Shown here in pieces: positions 24,899-34,597 of a DNA stretch of 64,000 nucleotides (the first letter of the stretch is position 1; every line of letters starts with the position of its first letter). A program made the position numbers and the translations under genes. The notes under the pieces are model-generated. The model was not told the origin of the DNA and ran no database searches. It was given only the letters and a program-made list of their open reading frames with translations. Origin of the DNA: CAZTQN01 sp964615765. Lineage in GTDB: Bacteria; Planctomycetota; Phycisphaerae; Phycisphaerales; UBA1924. Location of the stretch: contig CAZTQN010000020.1 of the NCBI GenBank assembly GCA_964615765.1, positions 1 to 64,000 on the forward strand, written 5' to 3'.

Positions 24899-27445
24899 TC
24901 AGGGCTTCGGCGCGGAACTCGGCGCATCGGCCGGCGCCGCACTCGGCGCCGGAGCCGGAGCCGGCGGGGCCAGCTTCTTCGCCGTCTCCTGCCATTCCGC
25001 CTGTTTCGCCGCATCGCCCGAGGCCCCGTACGCCATCGACAGTTCCTGGGCCGCGCGGCGCGTCGCGCTCTTCGCGGGCCCGCCCGCCTTCGACAGCAGC
25101 GTGTACGCCTCGCTCAGTTTCGTGATCGCCTCGGCGTGCTTGCCCATCAGCCTCAGGCAGATCCCGTGACCGAGGATCGTCTGCGACGTCAGCGGGAACT
25201 CGTCGCCCATCACGCGGCGGAAACCCGATTCCGACTCGACAAACAGCTCGCTGGCCCGCTCCAGCTTGCCCGTCTCCATGTAGAACTTCGCGAGGTTGGC
25301 GACCGTGATCAGCGTGTCCGGGTGGTCGCTCCCCTGCACCTCGCGGTTGACCTTCAGCCCGCGTTCGAACAGCTCCGCGGCTTCGTCGTTGCGCTCGAGC
25401 GACCGGTACGACACCGCCAGGTTGTTCTCCGACTGCAGCGTCTCGCGGTGCGTCGGCCCGAGCACCCGCCGCCGGATCTCCAGCACTTTCGCGCCAAGCT
25501 CCGCGGCTTCCTTGCTCCGACCCTCGGCCTGCAGCGACCAGCCGTAGTTCGCTTGGGCCGTCAGCGTCGTCGGATGCTCCGGCCCGAACTTCTGCGAGGT
25601 GGTCTGGATGGTCTCCTCGAACAGTTTGTTGGCTTCGGCGAACTTGCCCTGGTCGCTCAGCACCACCGCCAGGTTGTTGATCACGCCCAGCGTCTGCTCG
25701 TTGTCGGGCCCGAGCTTCCGAGAGAAGCCCGCGACGAGCGTGCGGAACATCTTCTCCGCCTCTTCAACGCGGGCCTGGTCGGAGTACAGCGTCGCCAGCG
25801 CCGTGCGAGCTTCCATCGCGGGCGTGCTGTCCTCGCCGTGAGCCGCGCTGGCCTCGCGCACGGTACGGGTGAGCAGTTCCTCCGCCTCTTCGAACTTGCC
25901 GACGCGGTACAGCGCATCGCCGCGGAGCGCGTCGATCCGGAGGGTCCGCTGGTCGAGCGGGCCGAGCGCGCTCTGGCTCAGGTCCTGCGCCCGCCGCGCG
26001 TTGCGATCCCCCTGCGGATATTCGCCGAGCGCGATGTACGTGCGTGCCAGCGTTTCGCGCACGCGCGCTTCGACGCCCGGCCGGGCCTCGATCGCCGGGC
26101 CGATCGTCTGCGACGCCTTGTCGATGACCTCGCGCACCGTCACGTCGCGCCCCATCTGCCCCGGGGCCGCGGATGAGAGCACGGTGGAGAGAAACTCGGT
26201 CACGGCTTCGGCGTCGGCCTGCGCGCTGCGGGCCGCATCACGCTCGCTGGCCGCGCGCAAGAACCCGACGCTCGTGCCCGCCGCACCGACGATCAGCGCC
26301 ACCCCGACCAACCCCGCCGCCGCCACCGGCCCGCGGTTCCGGCGCACGAACTTGCGCACGCGATACCCGACGCTCGGCGGGGCCGCCTCCACCGGCTGCC
26401 CGCCCAGGTGCCGGCGCAGGTCCGCCGCCAGGTCGCTCGGCGTGCCGTACCGGCGCGACCGATCCTTCTCCAGCGCCCGCATCACGATCCAGTCCAGCTC
26501 GCCCCGCAGAACGGAGTTGAGCTTCCGCGGCTCGATCTGCCGCCTGGCCGCCACGTTCGCGAGCGTCTGCGTGTTCTGGCTCAGGCGCGTGCTCGGGCTC
26601 GGCGGGTCCGTCTCGCGGATGATCCGCTGGATCTCGCCGAACGCCGCCGAGCGCAGGCTGCGCGAATCAAACGGCGTGCTCCCCGTCAGCAGTTCGTACA
26701 GCAGCACGCCCAGCGCGTACACGTCCGTGCGCGTGTCGATGTCCAGGCTGCCCTCGGCCTGCTCGGGGCTCATGTATTCCGGCGTGCCGATGAGCTGCCG
26801 GTGCTCGGTGAACAGCGTGCGCTCCGTCAGCCGCGACGCCGTCGCTTTCGCGACGCCGAAGTCGATCACCTTCGCCTGGGCCCGCCCGTCCACGATCGAC
26901 ACCAGCACGTTGCTGGGCTTGATATCGCGGTGGATGATCCCCTTCTGGTGCGCGTGCTGCACGGCGTCGCAGATCTGCACCAGCAGTTCCAGCCGCTGAC
27001 GAATCGTCAGGTTGCCGCGGTCGCAGAACGACGTGATCGGCTCGCCCGGGCAGAACTCCATGACGAAGTACGGCCGCCCGCTCGCCGTCGCGCCCGCGTC
27101 GAGCACGCGCGCGATGTTCGGGTGGTCCATCACGGCGAGCGCCTGCCGCTCCTGCTCGAAGCGGGCCACCACCTGCCGCGTATCCATCCCAAGCTTGATG
27201 ACCTTCAGCGCGACGCGCCGGCGGATCGGCTCTTCCTGCTCGGCGAGATAGACGCGTCCGAAGCCTCCTTCGCCCACCATCTGCACCAGCCGGTACACGC
27301 CGATGCGGGCCCCCGGCTGCTCATCCGGACCGATCGGCGCGGACACCTCCACCGGAAGCACGCCCGGGCGGCTCGAAGAATCCGCCGTCGGCATTTCCGT
27401 GCCGCCGGCGCTCAGTCCGCCGGTCGCGCTGGGTCGAGTATCCAT
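24899..27445 (-). CDS. Ser/Thr protein kinase with transmembrane segment and TPR domain
   Basis: This 848-residue eukaryotic-like (Hanks-type) kinase has a kinase domain at about residues 50-320: glycine loop GEGGFGRVYLAE, Lys81 in VALKVIK, catalytic HRDIKPSN near residue 172, DFGVAKA and GTPEYMSPEQAEG. A transmembrane helix follows (VGVALIVGAAGTSVGFL). The outside half is TPR repeats of about 42 residues with the DxxTL pattern (LGPDNEQTLGVINNLAVVL). It ends with a Pro/Ala tail. The ATG at 27445 has GGAGG five bases upstream. Unlike the two paralogues in this window, no sigma-factor gene precedes it. Confidence 0.93.
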   Translation of the reverse strand: MDTRPSATGGLSAGGTEMPTADSSSRPGVLPVEVSAPIGPDEQPGARIGVYRLVQMVGEGGFGRVYLAEQEEPIRRRVALKVIKLGMDTRQVVARFEQERQALAVMDHPNIARVLDAGATASGRPYFVMEFCPGEPITSFCDRGNLTIRQRLELLVQICDAVQHAHQKGIIHRDIKPSNVLVSIVDGRAQAKVIDFGVAKATASRLTERTLFTEHRQLIGTPEYMSPEQAEGSLDIDTRTDVYALGVLLYELLTGSTPFDSRSLRSAAFGEIQRIIRETDPPSPSTRLSQNTQTLANVAARRQIEPRKLNSVLRGELDWIVMRALEKDRSRRYGTPSDLAADLRRHLGGQPVEAAPPSVGYRVRKFVRRNRGPVAAAGLVGVALIVGAAGTSVGFLRAASERDAARSAQADAEAVTEFLSTVLSSAAPGQMGRDVTVREVIDKASQTIGPAIEARPGVEARVRETLARTYIALGEYPQGDRNARRAQDLSQSALGPLDQRTLRIDALRGDALYRVGKFEEAEELLTRTVREASAAHGEDSTPAMEARTALATLYSDQARVEEAEKMFRTLVAGFSRKLGPDNEQTLGVINNLAVVLSDQGKFAEANKLFEETIQTTSQKFGPEHPTTLTAQANYGWSLQAEGRSKEAAELGAKVLEIRRRVLGPTHRETLQSENNLAVSYRSLERNDEAAELFERGLKVNREVQGSDHPDTLITVANLAKFYMETGKLERASELFVESESGFRRVMGDEFPLTSQTILGHGICLRLMGKHAEAITKLSEAYTLLSKAGGPAKSATRRAAQELSMAYGASGDAAKQAEWQETAKKLAPPAPAPAPSAAPADAPSSAPKP

Positions 27446-27521
27446 GTGAGCCTCCACGAAGAAGCGTCAGTCTAGGCAAAACCCCGCCTGCGCCGACCCG
27501 GGATGTCTTGAATGATGCCCG

Positions 27522-28235
27522 GTGCCGCCCGCCAAACCGCTCATCGACCCGGCCACATTCGACATGCTCCGCGCCGCGGAGAGCGAGGGCGTCCCGCACG
27601 CAGCCCGCGCGCTCGCCGCGGCGGAGATTGCCGAGACCGATCGCCCCCGCACCGCCGCCGAACTCGCCGCGATCGCCCCCGAAACCGACGATCTCCGCAT
27701 CCTGTTCCTCTGCTTCCAGTTCTTCTTTCGCACGGGCGACCTCGACCGAGCGCTGCACGCCGCCGAGAAGCGCCGCACGCTCGCGAGCGAGCGCGCCCTG
27801 CCCGCCGAAGCGGCCCGCGCGTGCACCAACCTGGGGCTGATCCACCTCGCCGCCGGGCGGCACGCCGAGGCGATCGCCCGCGGCCAAGAAGCGTGCGCGA
27901 TCGACGAATCCATCAACAACATCGAGGGCCTGGCCCGCGACCTGGGCAACCTCGCCAACGTCTACGAAGACCTCCGCGACTTCCCCACCGCCACCGCGCT
28001 GAACACCCGCGCGATCGAACTCGCACGCCGCTGCAACGCCGTCTACCTCGTCGCCGGCCGCCTGGCCAACCTGGGCGACATCGCGCTCGCCACCGGCAAG
28101 CCCGTCGAAGCACGGGACCTTTGGGCACAGGCCGTCACGCTGTTCACGGACATCGGACAACCCGCGCTAGCGCACGAGTACCAAGGCCGCCTTGCGGCGC
28201 TGCCCTCCACTTCTGATGCAACCCCACCCCGGTGA
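27522..28235 (+). CDS. TPR-repeat protein
   Basis: This 237-residue soluble protein is made of TPR-like helical pairs, such as EAARACTNLGLIHLAAGRHA and ARDLGNLANVYEDLRDFPTA. It starts with GTG at 27522 and has no signal peptide. It is transcribed divergently from the kinase-TPR gene with 76 bases between starts, so the two could share a control region. Its role is unknown; by fold it is probably a binding scaffold. Confidence 0.72.
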   Translation: MPPAKPLIDPATFDMLRAAESEGVPHAARALAAAEIAETDRPRTAAELAAIAPETDDLRILFLCFQFFFRTGDLDRALHAAEKRRTLASERALPAEAARACTNLGLIHLAAGRHAEAIARGQEACAIDESINNIEGLARDLGNLANVYEDLRDFPTATALNTRAIELARRCNAVYLVAGRLANLGDIALATGKPVEARDLWAQAVTLFTDIGQPALAHEYQGRLAALPSTSDATPPR

Positions 28236-28337
28236 TACTGCCCCGCTCCTGGAAACCGAGCCGGTCACTGGGCATCCTACCGCTCCGCACGCCGTGACCG
28301 TCCGGTCATGGGCTCGGCCCTTTACGGAGTTCTTCAG

Positions 28338-29240
28338 ATGCACGCACTGTTTCGTACAATCGCGTCCGCAATGTTGGTCGTTCTCGCCCTGGCGCCGTGG
28401 TCGGCGGCGCAGAGCCCGACCGTCATCATCGATCAGACCACGCCCTACGTCGACCCGGTGATCCCCGGCCCGATCGTCTATTCCACGCCGGACGAGATCG
28501 GGCAGATCGTCAATTTCGAAGGCACCGTCCGCGTCACGTCGGTCTCCTTCCACTACTCGTCGTCCGTCCCGGTCAATTACACGCTCCGCTTCTACTCTGC
28601 CAGCCTTGTCAAGACGCTGGTTGTTCCCAACCTGCCCAGCGGCGGCGGCCTGGTCGAGTACACCCTGCCGGCGGACCAGCAGTTTGATTGGCAGCCGCAG
28701 GTCACCGTCGACGTGCTCCGCATCCGCCGCTCGTTCGGCCGGTACTCCGTGCAGATCTCGCGCACGGACGGCGGACCCGTCGTCGGCGCCGCCGCGCACG
28801 TGATGGCCACCAGCAACGACGGCTTCTGGCAGAACTTCACCCAGAACCGTGTCGAAAGCGGCCCCAGCGTCGGCATCGCCACCTTCGACATCAACAACGA
28901 CATCGCCCCGCCCGTCGGGCCCTCCATCCGCATCGCCGGCGAGCGCCCCACCCCCATCTTCATCGCTTCCGCAAGCCCCTCCACGACGACGATCCGCGGC
29001 GGTCAGTCCTTCGTCGCCACCGTGACCGTCACCGCGCCCGCCCCCGCCGGCGGCCTCCAGATCAACCTCGCCAGCAGCTCGTCCGCACTGTCCGTGCCGA
29101 CCAGCGTCGTCATCCCGCAGGGCGCGACGTCCGCCACGTTCCAGGTCCGCACCAACACCGTGCGCCGCAACACCAGCGCCGTCGTCACGCTGCGTCTGGG
29201 CACCCAGACCCGTTCCATCGCCGTCACCGTCACCCGGTGA
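28338..29240 (+). CDS. Secreted protein with C-terminal Ig-like/Calx-beta-like domain
   Basis: This 300-residue protein begins with a Sec signal peptide (TIASAMLVVLALAPWSAAQS). The middle (FEGTVRVTSVSFHYSSSVPV onward, to about residue 180) is beta-rich and resembles the carbohydrate-binding-like sandwich of Phycisphaerae secreted proteins, but I cannot name it. The last 90 residues, with IRGGQSFVATVTVTAPAPAG and VVIPQGATSATFQVRT, follow the pattern of bacterial Ig-like or Calx-beta repeats. The ATG at 28338 has an ACGGAG site upstream. No anchoring motif is seen at the C-terminus. Confidence 0.72.
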   Translation: MHALFRTIASAMLVVLALAPWSAAQSPTVIIDQTTPYVDPVIPGPIVYSTPDEIGQIVNFEGTVRVTSVSFHYSSSVPVNYTLRFYSASLVKTLVVPNLPSGGGLVEYTLPADQQFDWQPQVTVDVLRIRRSFGRYSVQISRTDGGPVVGAAAHVMATSNDGFWQNFTQNRVESGPSVGIATFDINNDIAPPVGPSIRIAGERPTPIFIASASPSTTTIRGGQSFVATVTVTAPAPAGGLQINLASSSSALSVPTSVVIPQGATSATFQVRTNTVRRNTSAVVTLRLGTQTRSIAVTVTR

Positions 29241-29273
29241 ACGCGGCTCAACCGCGGCCTGCCGTGACGTCGA

Positions 29274-29816
29274 TCACGGCAGGCCATCCAGCCACGCGGC
29301 GAGTTCCGCCGCCGACCGTTGCCCACGCAGAACCCCGATGACCTTGCCCTCCCGGAGCGCATAGGTCATCGGGATTCCGCGCGATCCGAGGTACTTCTCC
29401 GCGAGTTCCGGTTCCCGATCAACCTCGACGTGCGTCGGCACGAACGGCGCCCGCGACAGCCGCGCCACCACGTCCGCATTGTTGATCGCGTCCTTCTTGT
29501 ACTGCTGGCACGGCGCACACCGGTCCGCCGTCGCGAACGCGATCACGATCCGCTCGCTCCCGCCCGAAGCGACCGCCTCATCAAGCCGCGGCCCCTGCGC
29601 GACGATCGCCGGCAGCGCCACCGTCTCGCGGGCCACGATGAAACCCGTCTTGGGGTCATACGCGTGGGCCACCGTGAGCCGATCCATCCACGCCCGCGTC
29701 GCCGGCGGCACGTCGTCCGCGCCGCCGCCCGGCTCCGTCGGCGTCGACGCGCACCCCGCCACGCAGATCGCCACACCCATCGCCATTAGCGCTACCGAGC
29801 CAATCAGCGGTGTCAT
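29274..29816 (-). CDS. Thioredoxin-fold lipoprotein
   Basis: This is a 180-residue lipoprotein. The hydrophobic leader ends in lipobox VAGC at residues 19-22. The mature domain has a thioredoxin-like active site (ADRCAPCQQYK), the following helix, and the cis-proline loop SRGIPMTYAL. VIGVLRGQRSAAELAAWLDG closes the fold. It probably works as an envelope thiol-disulfide or redox protein. An AGGAG site five bases before ATG 29816 supports that start, although the frame is open further upstream. It faces away from the RND operon. Confidence 0.82.
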   Translation of the reverse strand: MTPLIGSVALMAMGVAICVAGCASTPTEPGGGADDVPPATRAWMDRLTVAHAYDPKTGFIVARETVALPAIVAQGPRLDEAVASGGSERIVIAFATADRCAPCQQYKKDAINNADVVARLSRAPFVPTHVEVDREPELAEKYLGSRGIPMTYALREGKVIGVLRGQRSAAELAAWLDGLP

Positions 29817-30081
29817 GCGTACTCCTGGTTCGCCCCGCGCTCGCCGCGCGTCGCCGGAAGATAGCCGCTCAGGAACGGCCGCTGTGACGGCGACACGCCG
29901 GCACCGGATGAGTCGCTCCTCATCCCGCTCGACATGAGCGTTCCGGCTTCTCCGCGCAAGCACCAATCCCCGCCGTAGTACCCACCTGGGAACCACACCG
30001 GTGTGAATCCGTCGAGCCGGAAGCGGGTACCAGATAAGGCGGCTAATCGATCGCCGCGCCCGCCCCAAGGGGTCCGTCAAT

Positions 30082-33000
30082 ATGTGGATCGTCGCTCTCG
30101 CGCTCCGCCGACCGTACACGTTCGTCGTCGCGTCCATCCTCGTGCTCATCCTCGGCGCGTTGTCCGCCGCGCGGATGCCCAAAGACATCTTTCCGGAGAT
30201 CGACATCCCGATCGTGACGCAGATCTGGACCTACGGCGGTCTGTCCGCGCAGGACATGGAACGCCAGATCACCACGTTCGCCGAGTTTGCGATCAACAAC
30301 AACGTCAACGACATCCGCTCCATCGAGAGCCAGACCGTCGCGGGGCTGGCCACCATCCGCATCTCTTTCCAGCCCGGCACCAACGTCGACGGCGCGATGG
30401 CCCAGGTCACCGCTGTCTCGCAGACGATCCTGCGGCGCATGCCCCCCGGCACCAACCCGCCGCTCATCATCCGCTACAACGCCGCTGCGGTGCCCATCCT
30501 GCAGATCGCGCTCTCCAGCGACACGCTGAGCGAAGCCGCGCTCGAGGACTACGGCCGCGTCGGCTTCCGTCAGCGCATGGGCGGGATCGCCGGCATGACG
30601 CTCCCCCTCCCCACCGGCGGCAAACTCCGTCAGATCATGGTCGACCTCGACCCGGACCTGATGCGCGCGCACGCCGTCTCCGCCGAGGATGTCGCCCAGG
30701 CCATCAACGCGCAGAACTTCACGCTCCCCGCCGGCTCGACGCGCCTGGGTGAGAGCGAGCTCGCCGTCCAGCTCAATTCCAGCCCCGACACCGTCGCCGC
30801 GATCAACGACCTGCCCGTCCGCTCCAGCGCCGGGCGAACGCTGTTCATCCGCGATGTCGCGAACGTCCGCGACGGGTTCGCCGTGCAGACGCAGATCGCC
30901 CGGCAAGACGGCGCTCGGGCCACGCTGCTCACCATCCTCAAACGCGGCGGGGCCTCAACGCTCCAGATCGTCGACGAGGTTCTCTCCCGCCTTCCCACCG
31001 TTCGCGCCACCGCCCCGCAGGGCCTCCGCGTCGAACCCCTCGCCGATCAGAGCCGCTTCGTCCGCAACGCCGTCAACACCGTGCTGGTCGAGGGCGTCAT
31101 CGCCGCATGCCTCACGGCGATCATGATCCTGCTCTTCCTCGGGTCGTGGCGGAGCACGCTCATCGTCGCCGCCTCCATCCCGCTCTCCATCCTCGTCAGC
31201 GTCGTCGCGCTCGACTGGCTCGGGTTCACGCTCAACATCATGACGCTCGGCGGGCTGGCCCTCTCCATCGGCATCCTCGTCGACGACTCCACCGTCGAGA
31301 TCGAGAACATCCACCGCCACCTCGGCATGGGCAAGCCGCTGAAGCAGGCCATCCTCGACGGCGCCCAGCAGATCGCCGTGCCCGCCTTCGTCGGCACAAC
31401 GGGCATCTGCCTGGTGTTCGTCTCCGTCGTTTTCCTCCGCGAAATCGCGCGGGAACTGTTCGTCCCTTTCGCGCTCGCCGTCGTCTTCGCCGTCGGCACC
31501 AGTTATGTCGTCAGCCGAACCATCATCCCGACGCTGGTGATGTGGCTGCTCCCGCGCGAAGCGGCTCGTTACGCCCCCGGCGCTACGGACCACGGCCGGG
31601 GGCCCATCGCGCTGGCCCACCGCGCGTTTAACGCCGTCTTTGAAGGCGTCCGCTCGCTGTACTCCGTACTGCTGGTCGCGGCCCTTCGCAACCGCTTGAT
31701 CGCCTGCGTGGTCATGCTCGCCGTCGTCGGCGTCTCCGCCTGGCTGCTCCCGCGCGTGGGGCGCGACTTCTTCCCAACCGCCGACGGCGGGCAGCTCCGC
31801 CTGGCCCTCCGCATGCCCGCCCACATGCGCATCGAGCAGACCGAGATCGAGTTCCAGCGCGCTCAGGACATCATCCGCCAGGCGCTCCCACCCGGCGCCG
31901 TCGAACGCGTGCTCGATGTCATCGGCTCCCCCGCCAACGGCCTCAACGCCGCCTTTCAGGACTCCATCAACGCAGGCCCCTTCGAGGGCGAGATGATCAT
32001 CTCGCTCGCCCCGGACGCCGGCATCGACACGGCCCGTGCGCAGGACATCATCCGCGACGCACTGCTCGAAGCCATGCCCGACGCCGAGCCCGCGTTCAAA
32101 CCCGCCGACATGGTCAACCAGGTCCTCAACGCCGGCATCCAGGCCCCGATCAACGTCCGCATCTCAGGCAACAACCGGGCCGCGACGCTCGCGATCGCCC
32201 GCCGCATCCGCGAAGGCCTCGCCGCGATCCCCGGCATCGCCGACGCCCGCCTGGGCCAGGTCACCACCGCGCCGGTGCTGAGCGTGAACGTCGACCGCGC
32301 CCGCGCGGCCGAGGCCGGCCTGACCCAGCGCGAAGTCGCCAGCACCATCCTTGCCTCGATGTCATCGACGACGCAGGTCCAGCCCAGTTTCTGGGTCGAC
32401 CCGCGCAACGGCATCAGTTACTTCCTCGCCGCCCAGACGCCGACGTATCGCCTCTCCTCCGTCTCCGACATCGAGAACCAGGGCCTGGAAGTCTCCGGCG
32501 CCGGGCCGGGCTCGATGCAAACGCTCGGCAACGTCGCCGAGTTCACACGCACACTCACGCCAGCCAACATCAACCGCTATGACCTCATCCCCGCCTTCGA
32601 CGTGCTCGCCAATGTCGCCGGGACCGATCTCGGCTCCGTCAGCCAGCCCGTCGCCCGCGTGATCGAAGAGGCCTCGCGCGATCTGCCCCCCGGCGTCACC
32701 GTCCGACTCCGCGGTCAGCTCGCCACCATGAACGACGCTTACACACGACTGGTCATCGGCCTCGGCTTCGCCGCCCTGCTCGTCTACCTGCTGATGGTCG
32801 TCAACTTCCAGAGCTGGACCGACCCGCTGGTCGTCGTGCTCGCGCTCCCCGGCGCGCTCAGCGGCATCGCCTGGATGCTCTTCGCCACCGGCACGACTTT
32901 CAGCGTGCCCGCGCTGATGGGCGCGATCATGGTCATCGGCGTCGTCTCGCTGAACTCGATCCTGTTCGTCACCTTCGCCAACGAGATGCTCTCATCGGGC

Positions 33001-33267
33001 CTGACGCCCGTGCAGGCCGCGCTCGCCGCGGGGCGAACCCGCCTCCGCCCGATCCTCATGACCGCCGGCGCCATGTCCCTGGGCATGCTCCCGATGGCGC
33101 TGGGCGTCGGCGAAGCGGGCGCGCAGAACGCGCCGCTCGGCCGTGCCGTCATCGGGGGCCTCGCCTTCGGCACACTCACCACGCTCCTGTTCGTCCCCGT
33201 CGCCTTCAGCCTGCTGCGCCGCCGCGCCAACCCGATCCTGATGGAGAAGTCTCATGTCGCACACTGA
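30082..33267 (+). CDS. RND-family efflux transporter permease
   Basis: This 1,061-residue inner-membrane proton-driven pump subunit is of the AcrB/HAE1 type. The N-terminal helix is ALRRPYTFVVASILVLILGA, followed by the porter domain (MPKDIFPEIDIPIV). The transmembrane 4 proton-relay region shows the conserved acidic pair in IGILVDDSTVEIENIHRHLG. The second half repeats the fold (VGRDFFPTADGGQLRL). The C-terminal helices have MTAGAMSLGMLPMALGVGEAG. The adaptor gene overlaps its end by 14 bases. A MarR regulator follows in the operon, suggesting export of a small inducing molecule. Confidence 0.95.
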   Translation: MWIVALALRRPYTFVVASILVLILGALSAARMPKDIFPEIDIPIVTQIWTYGGLSAQDMERQITTFAEFAINNNVNDIRSIESQTVAGLATIRISFQPGTNVDGAMAQVTAVSQTILRRMPPGTNPPLIIRYNAAAVPILQIALSSDTLSEAALEDYGRVGFRQRMGGIAGMTLPLPTGGKLRQIMVDLDPDLMRAHAVSAEDVAQAINAQNFTLPAGSTRLGESELAVQLNSSPDTVAAINDLPVRSSAGRTLFIRDVANVRDGFAVQTQIARQDGARATLLTILKRGGASTLQIVDEVLSRLPTVRATAPQGLRVEPLADQSRFVRNAVNTVLVEGVIAACLTAIMILLFLGSWRSTLIVAASIPLSILVSVVALDWLGFTLNIMTLGGLALSIGILVDDSTVEIENIHRHLGMGKPLKQAILDGAQQIAVPAFVGTTGICLVFVSVVFLREIARELFVPFALAVVFAVGTSYVVSRTIIPTLVMWLLPREAARYAPGATDHGRGPIALAHRAFNAVFEGVRSLYSVLLVAALRNRLIACVVMLAVVGVSAWLLPRVGRDFFPTADGGQLRLALRMPAHMRIEQTEIEFQRAQDIIRQALPPGAVERVLDVIGSPANGLNAAFQDSINAGPFEGEMIISLAPDAGIDTARAQDIIRDALLEAMPDAEPAFKPADMVNQVLNAGIQAPINVRISGNNRAATLAIARRIREGLAAIPGIADARLGQVTTAPVLSVNVDRARAAEAGLTQREVASTILASMSSTTQVQPSFWVDPRNGISYFLAAQTPTYRLSSVSDIENQGLEVSGAGPGSMQTLGNVAEFTRTLTPANINRYDLIPAFDVLANVAGTDLGSVSQPVARVIEEASRDLPPGVTVRLRGQLATMNDAYTRLVIGLGFAALLVYLLMVVNFQSWTDPLVVVLALPGALSGIAWMLFATGTTFSVPALMGAIMVIGVVSLNSILFVTFANEMLSSGLTPVQAALAAGRTRLRPILMTAGAMSLGMLPMALGVGEAGAQNAPLGRAVIGGLAFGTLTTLLFVPVAFSLLRRRANPILMEKSHVAH

Positions 33268-34585
33268 GCAGGACACCCCGCAGGCCCTCGCCGGCATGCT
33301 CGCCTCGCGTCGCCGACGCTGGCTGGCTCCGACGGCGATCGTGCTGATGGGCGTCGTCGGCGTCGGTCTGTACGCCGTTGGGGCCGCGCCCAAGCGCGAA
33401 GCGCGGGCCGCGATCGAGGACCGCGCCCGCGCCCAGGCCCAGGCCGTCCGCCGCGTGCAAGTCGCCGAAGTCCGCCGCGCCGACGAAGCCCTCGTCATCC
33501 GTCAGCCCGCGACGCTCGAGCCCCTCCGCCGATCGCAGCTTCTGGCCCAGGTCGGCGGCTACCTCGTCGAGCGCCGCGCCGACGTGGGCGACCGCGTCAA
33601 AGCCGGGCAAATCCTCGGCGTCATCGCCACGCCCGTGCTCGAGAAGGAACTGCTCGAAGCCGAGAGCGAGCGCTCCGCCGCGGTCGCTGAACTCGCCGAC
33701 GCGCGCCAGGCCCTCGAGTTCGCCGAGCGCACCTCGGCCCGCCTCGCGGCCGCCGTCGAGGCCCGATCCGTCAGCCAGCAGCAGGCCGACGACGCACGCA
33801 CGCAGGTCCGCCGCGCCAGCGCCGCCGTCCAGCGCGCCGAAGCCGACATCCAGGTCGTCGACGCCCGCATCGAGCGCCTTCGCCGCCAGCTCGCCTTCCG
33901 CGATCTCCGGGCCCCGTTCGCCGGCGTCGTCACACGCCGCACCCGCGAGCAGGGCGACTACATCGAAGTCGGCGGCAACACCACCGACCCGCCCGTCTTC
34001 ACCATCGTCGACGCCTCCACGCTGCGCACCGTCGTCAGCGTTCCGCAGGCGCAGGCCTACCTCGTTCGTCAGGGCCAGGAAGCCGTCGTCCGCGTCGCCG
34101 GCGTGCGCGACCTCACCGTCCGCGGCACCATCACGCGCATCTCCGGCGAACTCGACCAGACCACGCGCACCATGCCTATCGAGGTCGAAGTTCCCAACGC
34201 CGACAACCGACTCATCGCCGGCTCCTTCGCCACCGTCGAGATCGCCGTCACCCGTCCGCCCGAGCAGCGCCCCGCGATCATCCCCGGCAACGCTCTCATG
34301 CTCCTGCCCACTGCGCCCTCCGGCCCAAGCGGACCGACCGTCGGCGTCCTGGTCCCCGAGGGCGAAGCGTTCACGCTCGCGTACCGCTCCGTCCGCCTCG
34401 GCCGCGACTTCGGCAGCGAGATCGAAGTGCTCGACGGCCTCCAACCCGGCGACCGCGTCGCGCTCAACATCCCCGTCCCGCTCCCCGCCAGCACCATCGT
34501 CGAGCCCTTCACGCCCGCGCCGCCACCCGCTCAAACACCGCCGGCGCCCGCATCCCCCGCGCCCGCCCGCGCATCCAACCCGTAA
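33254..34585 (+). CDS. RND efflux periplasmic adaptor (HlyD/MFP family)
   Basis: This 443-residue adaptor links the RND pump to an outer-membrane channel. It has one N-terminal transmembrane anchor (LAPTAIVLMGVVGVGLYAVG) and a barrel-sandwich half (RADVGDRVKAGQILGVIATP). An Ala/Arg-rich coiled-coil hairpin spans about residues 140-215. The second barrel half is FRDLRAPFAGVVTRRTREQG, then beta-barrel and membrane-proximal domains, and finally a Pro/Ala tail. It overlaps the pump gene by 14 bases. No outer-membrane channel gene of the TolC type is present in the operon. Confidence 0.93.
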   Translation: MSHTEQDTPQALAGMLASRRRRWLAPTAIVLMGVVGVGLYAVGAAPKREARAAIEDRARAQAQAVRRVQVAEVRRADEALVIRQPATLEPLRRSQLLAQVGGYLVERRADVGDRVKAGQILGVIATPVLEKELLEAESERSAAVAELADARQALEFAERTSARLAAAVEARSVSQQQADDARTQVRRASAAVQRAEADIQVVDARIERLRRQLAFRDLRAPFAGVVTRRTREQGDYIEVGGNTTDPPVFTIVDASTLRTVVSVPQAQAYLVRQGQEAVVRVAGVRDLTVRGTITRISGELDQTTRTMPIEVEVPNADNRLIAGSFATVEIAVTRPPEQRPAIIPGNALMLLPTAPSGPSGPTVGVLVPEGEAFTLAYRSVRLGRDFGSEIEVLDGLQPGDRVALNIPVPLPASTIVEPFTPAPPPAQTPPAPASPAPARASNP

Positions 34586-34597
34586 CGCGAGGTGCCC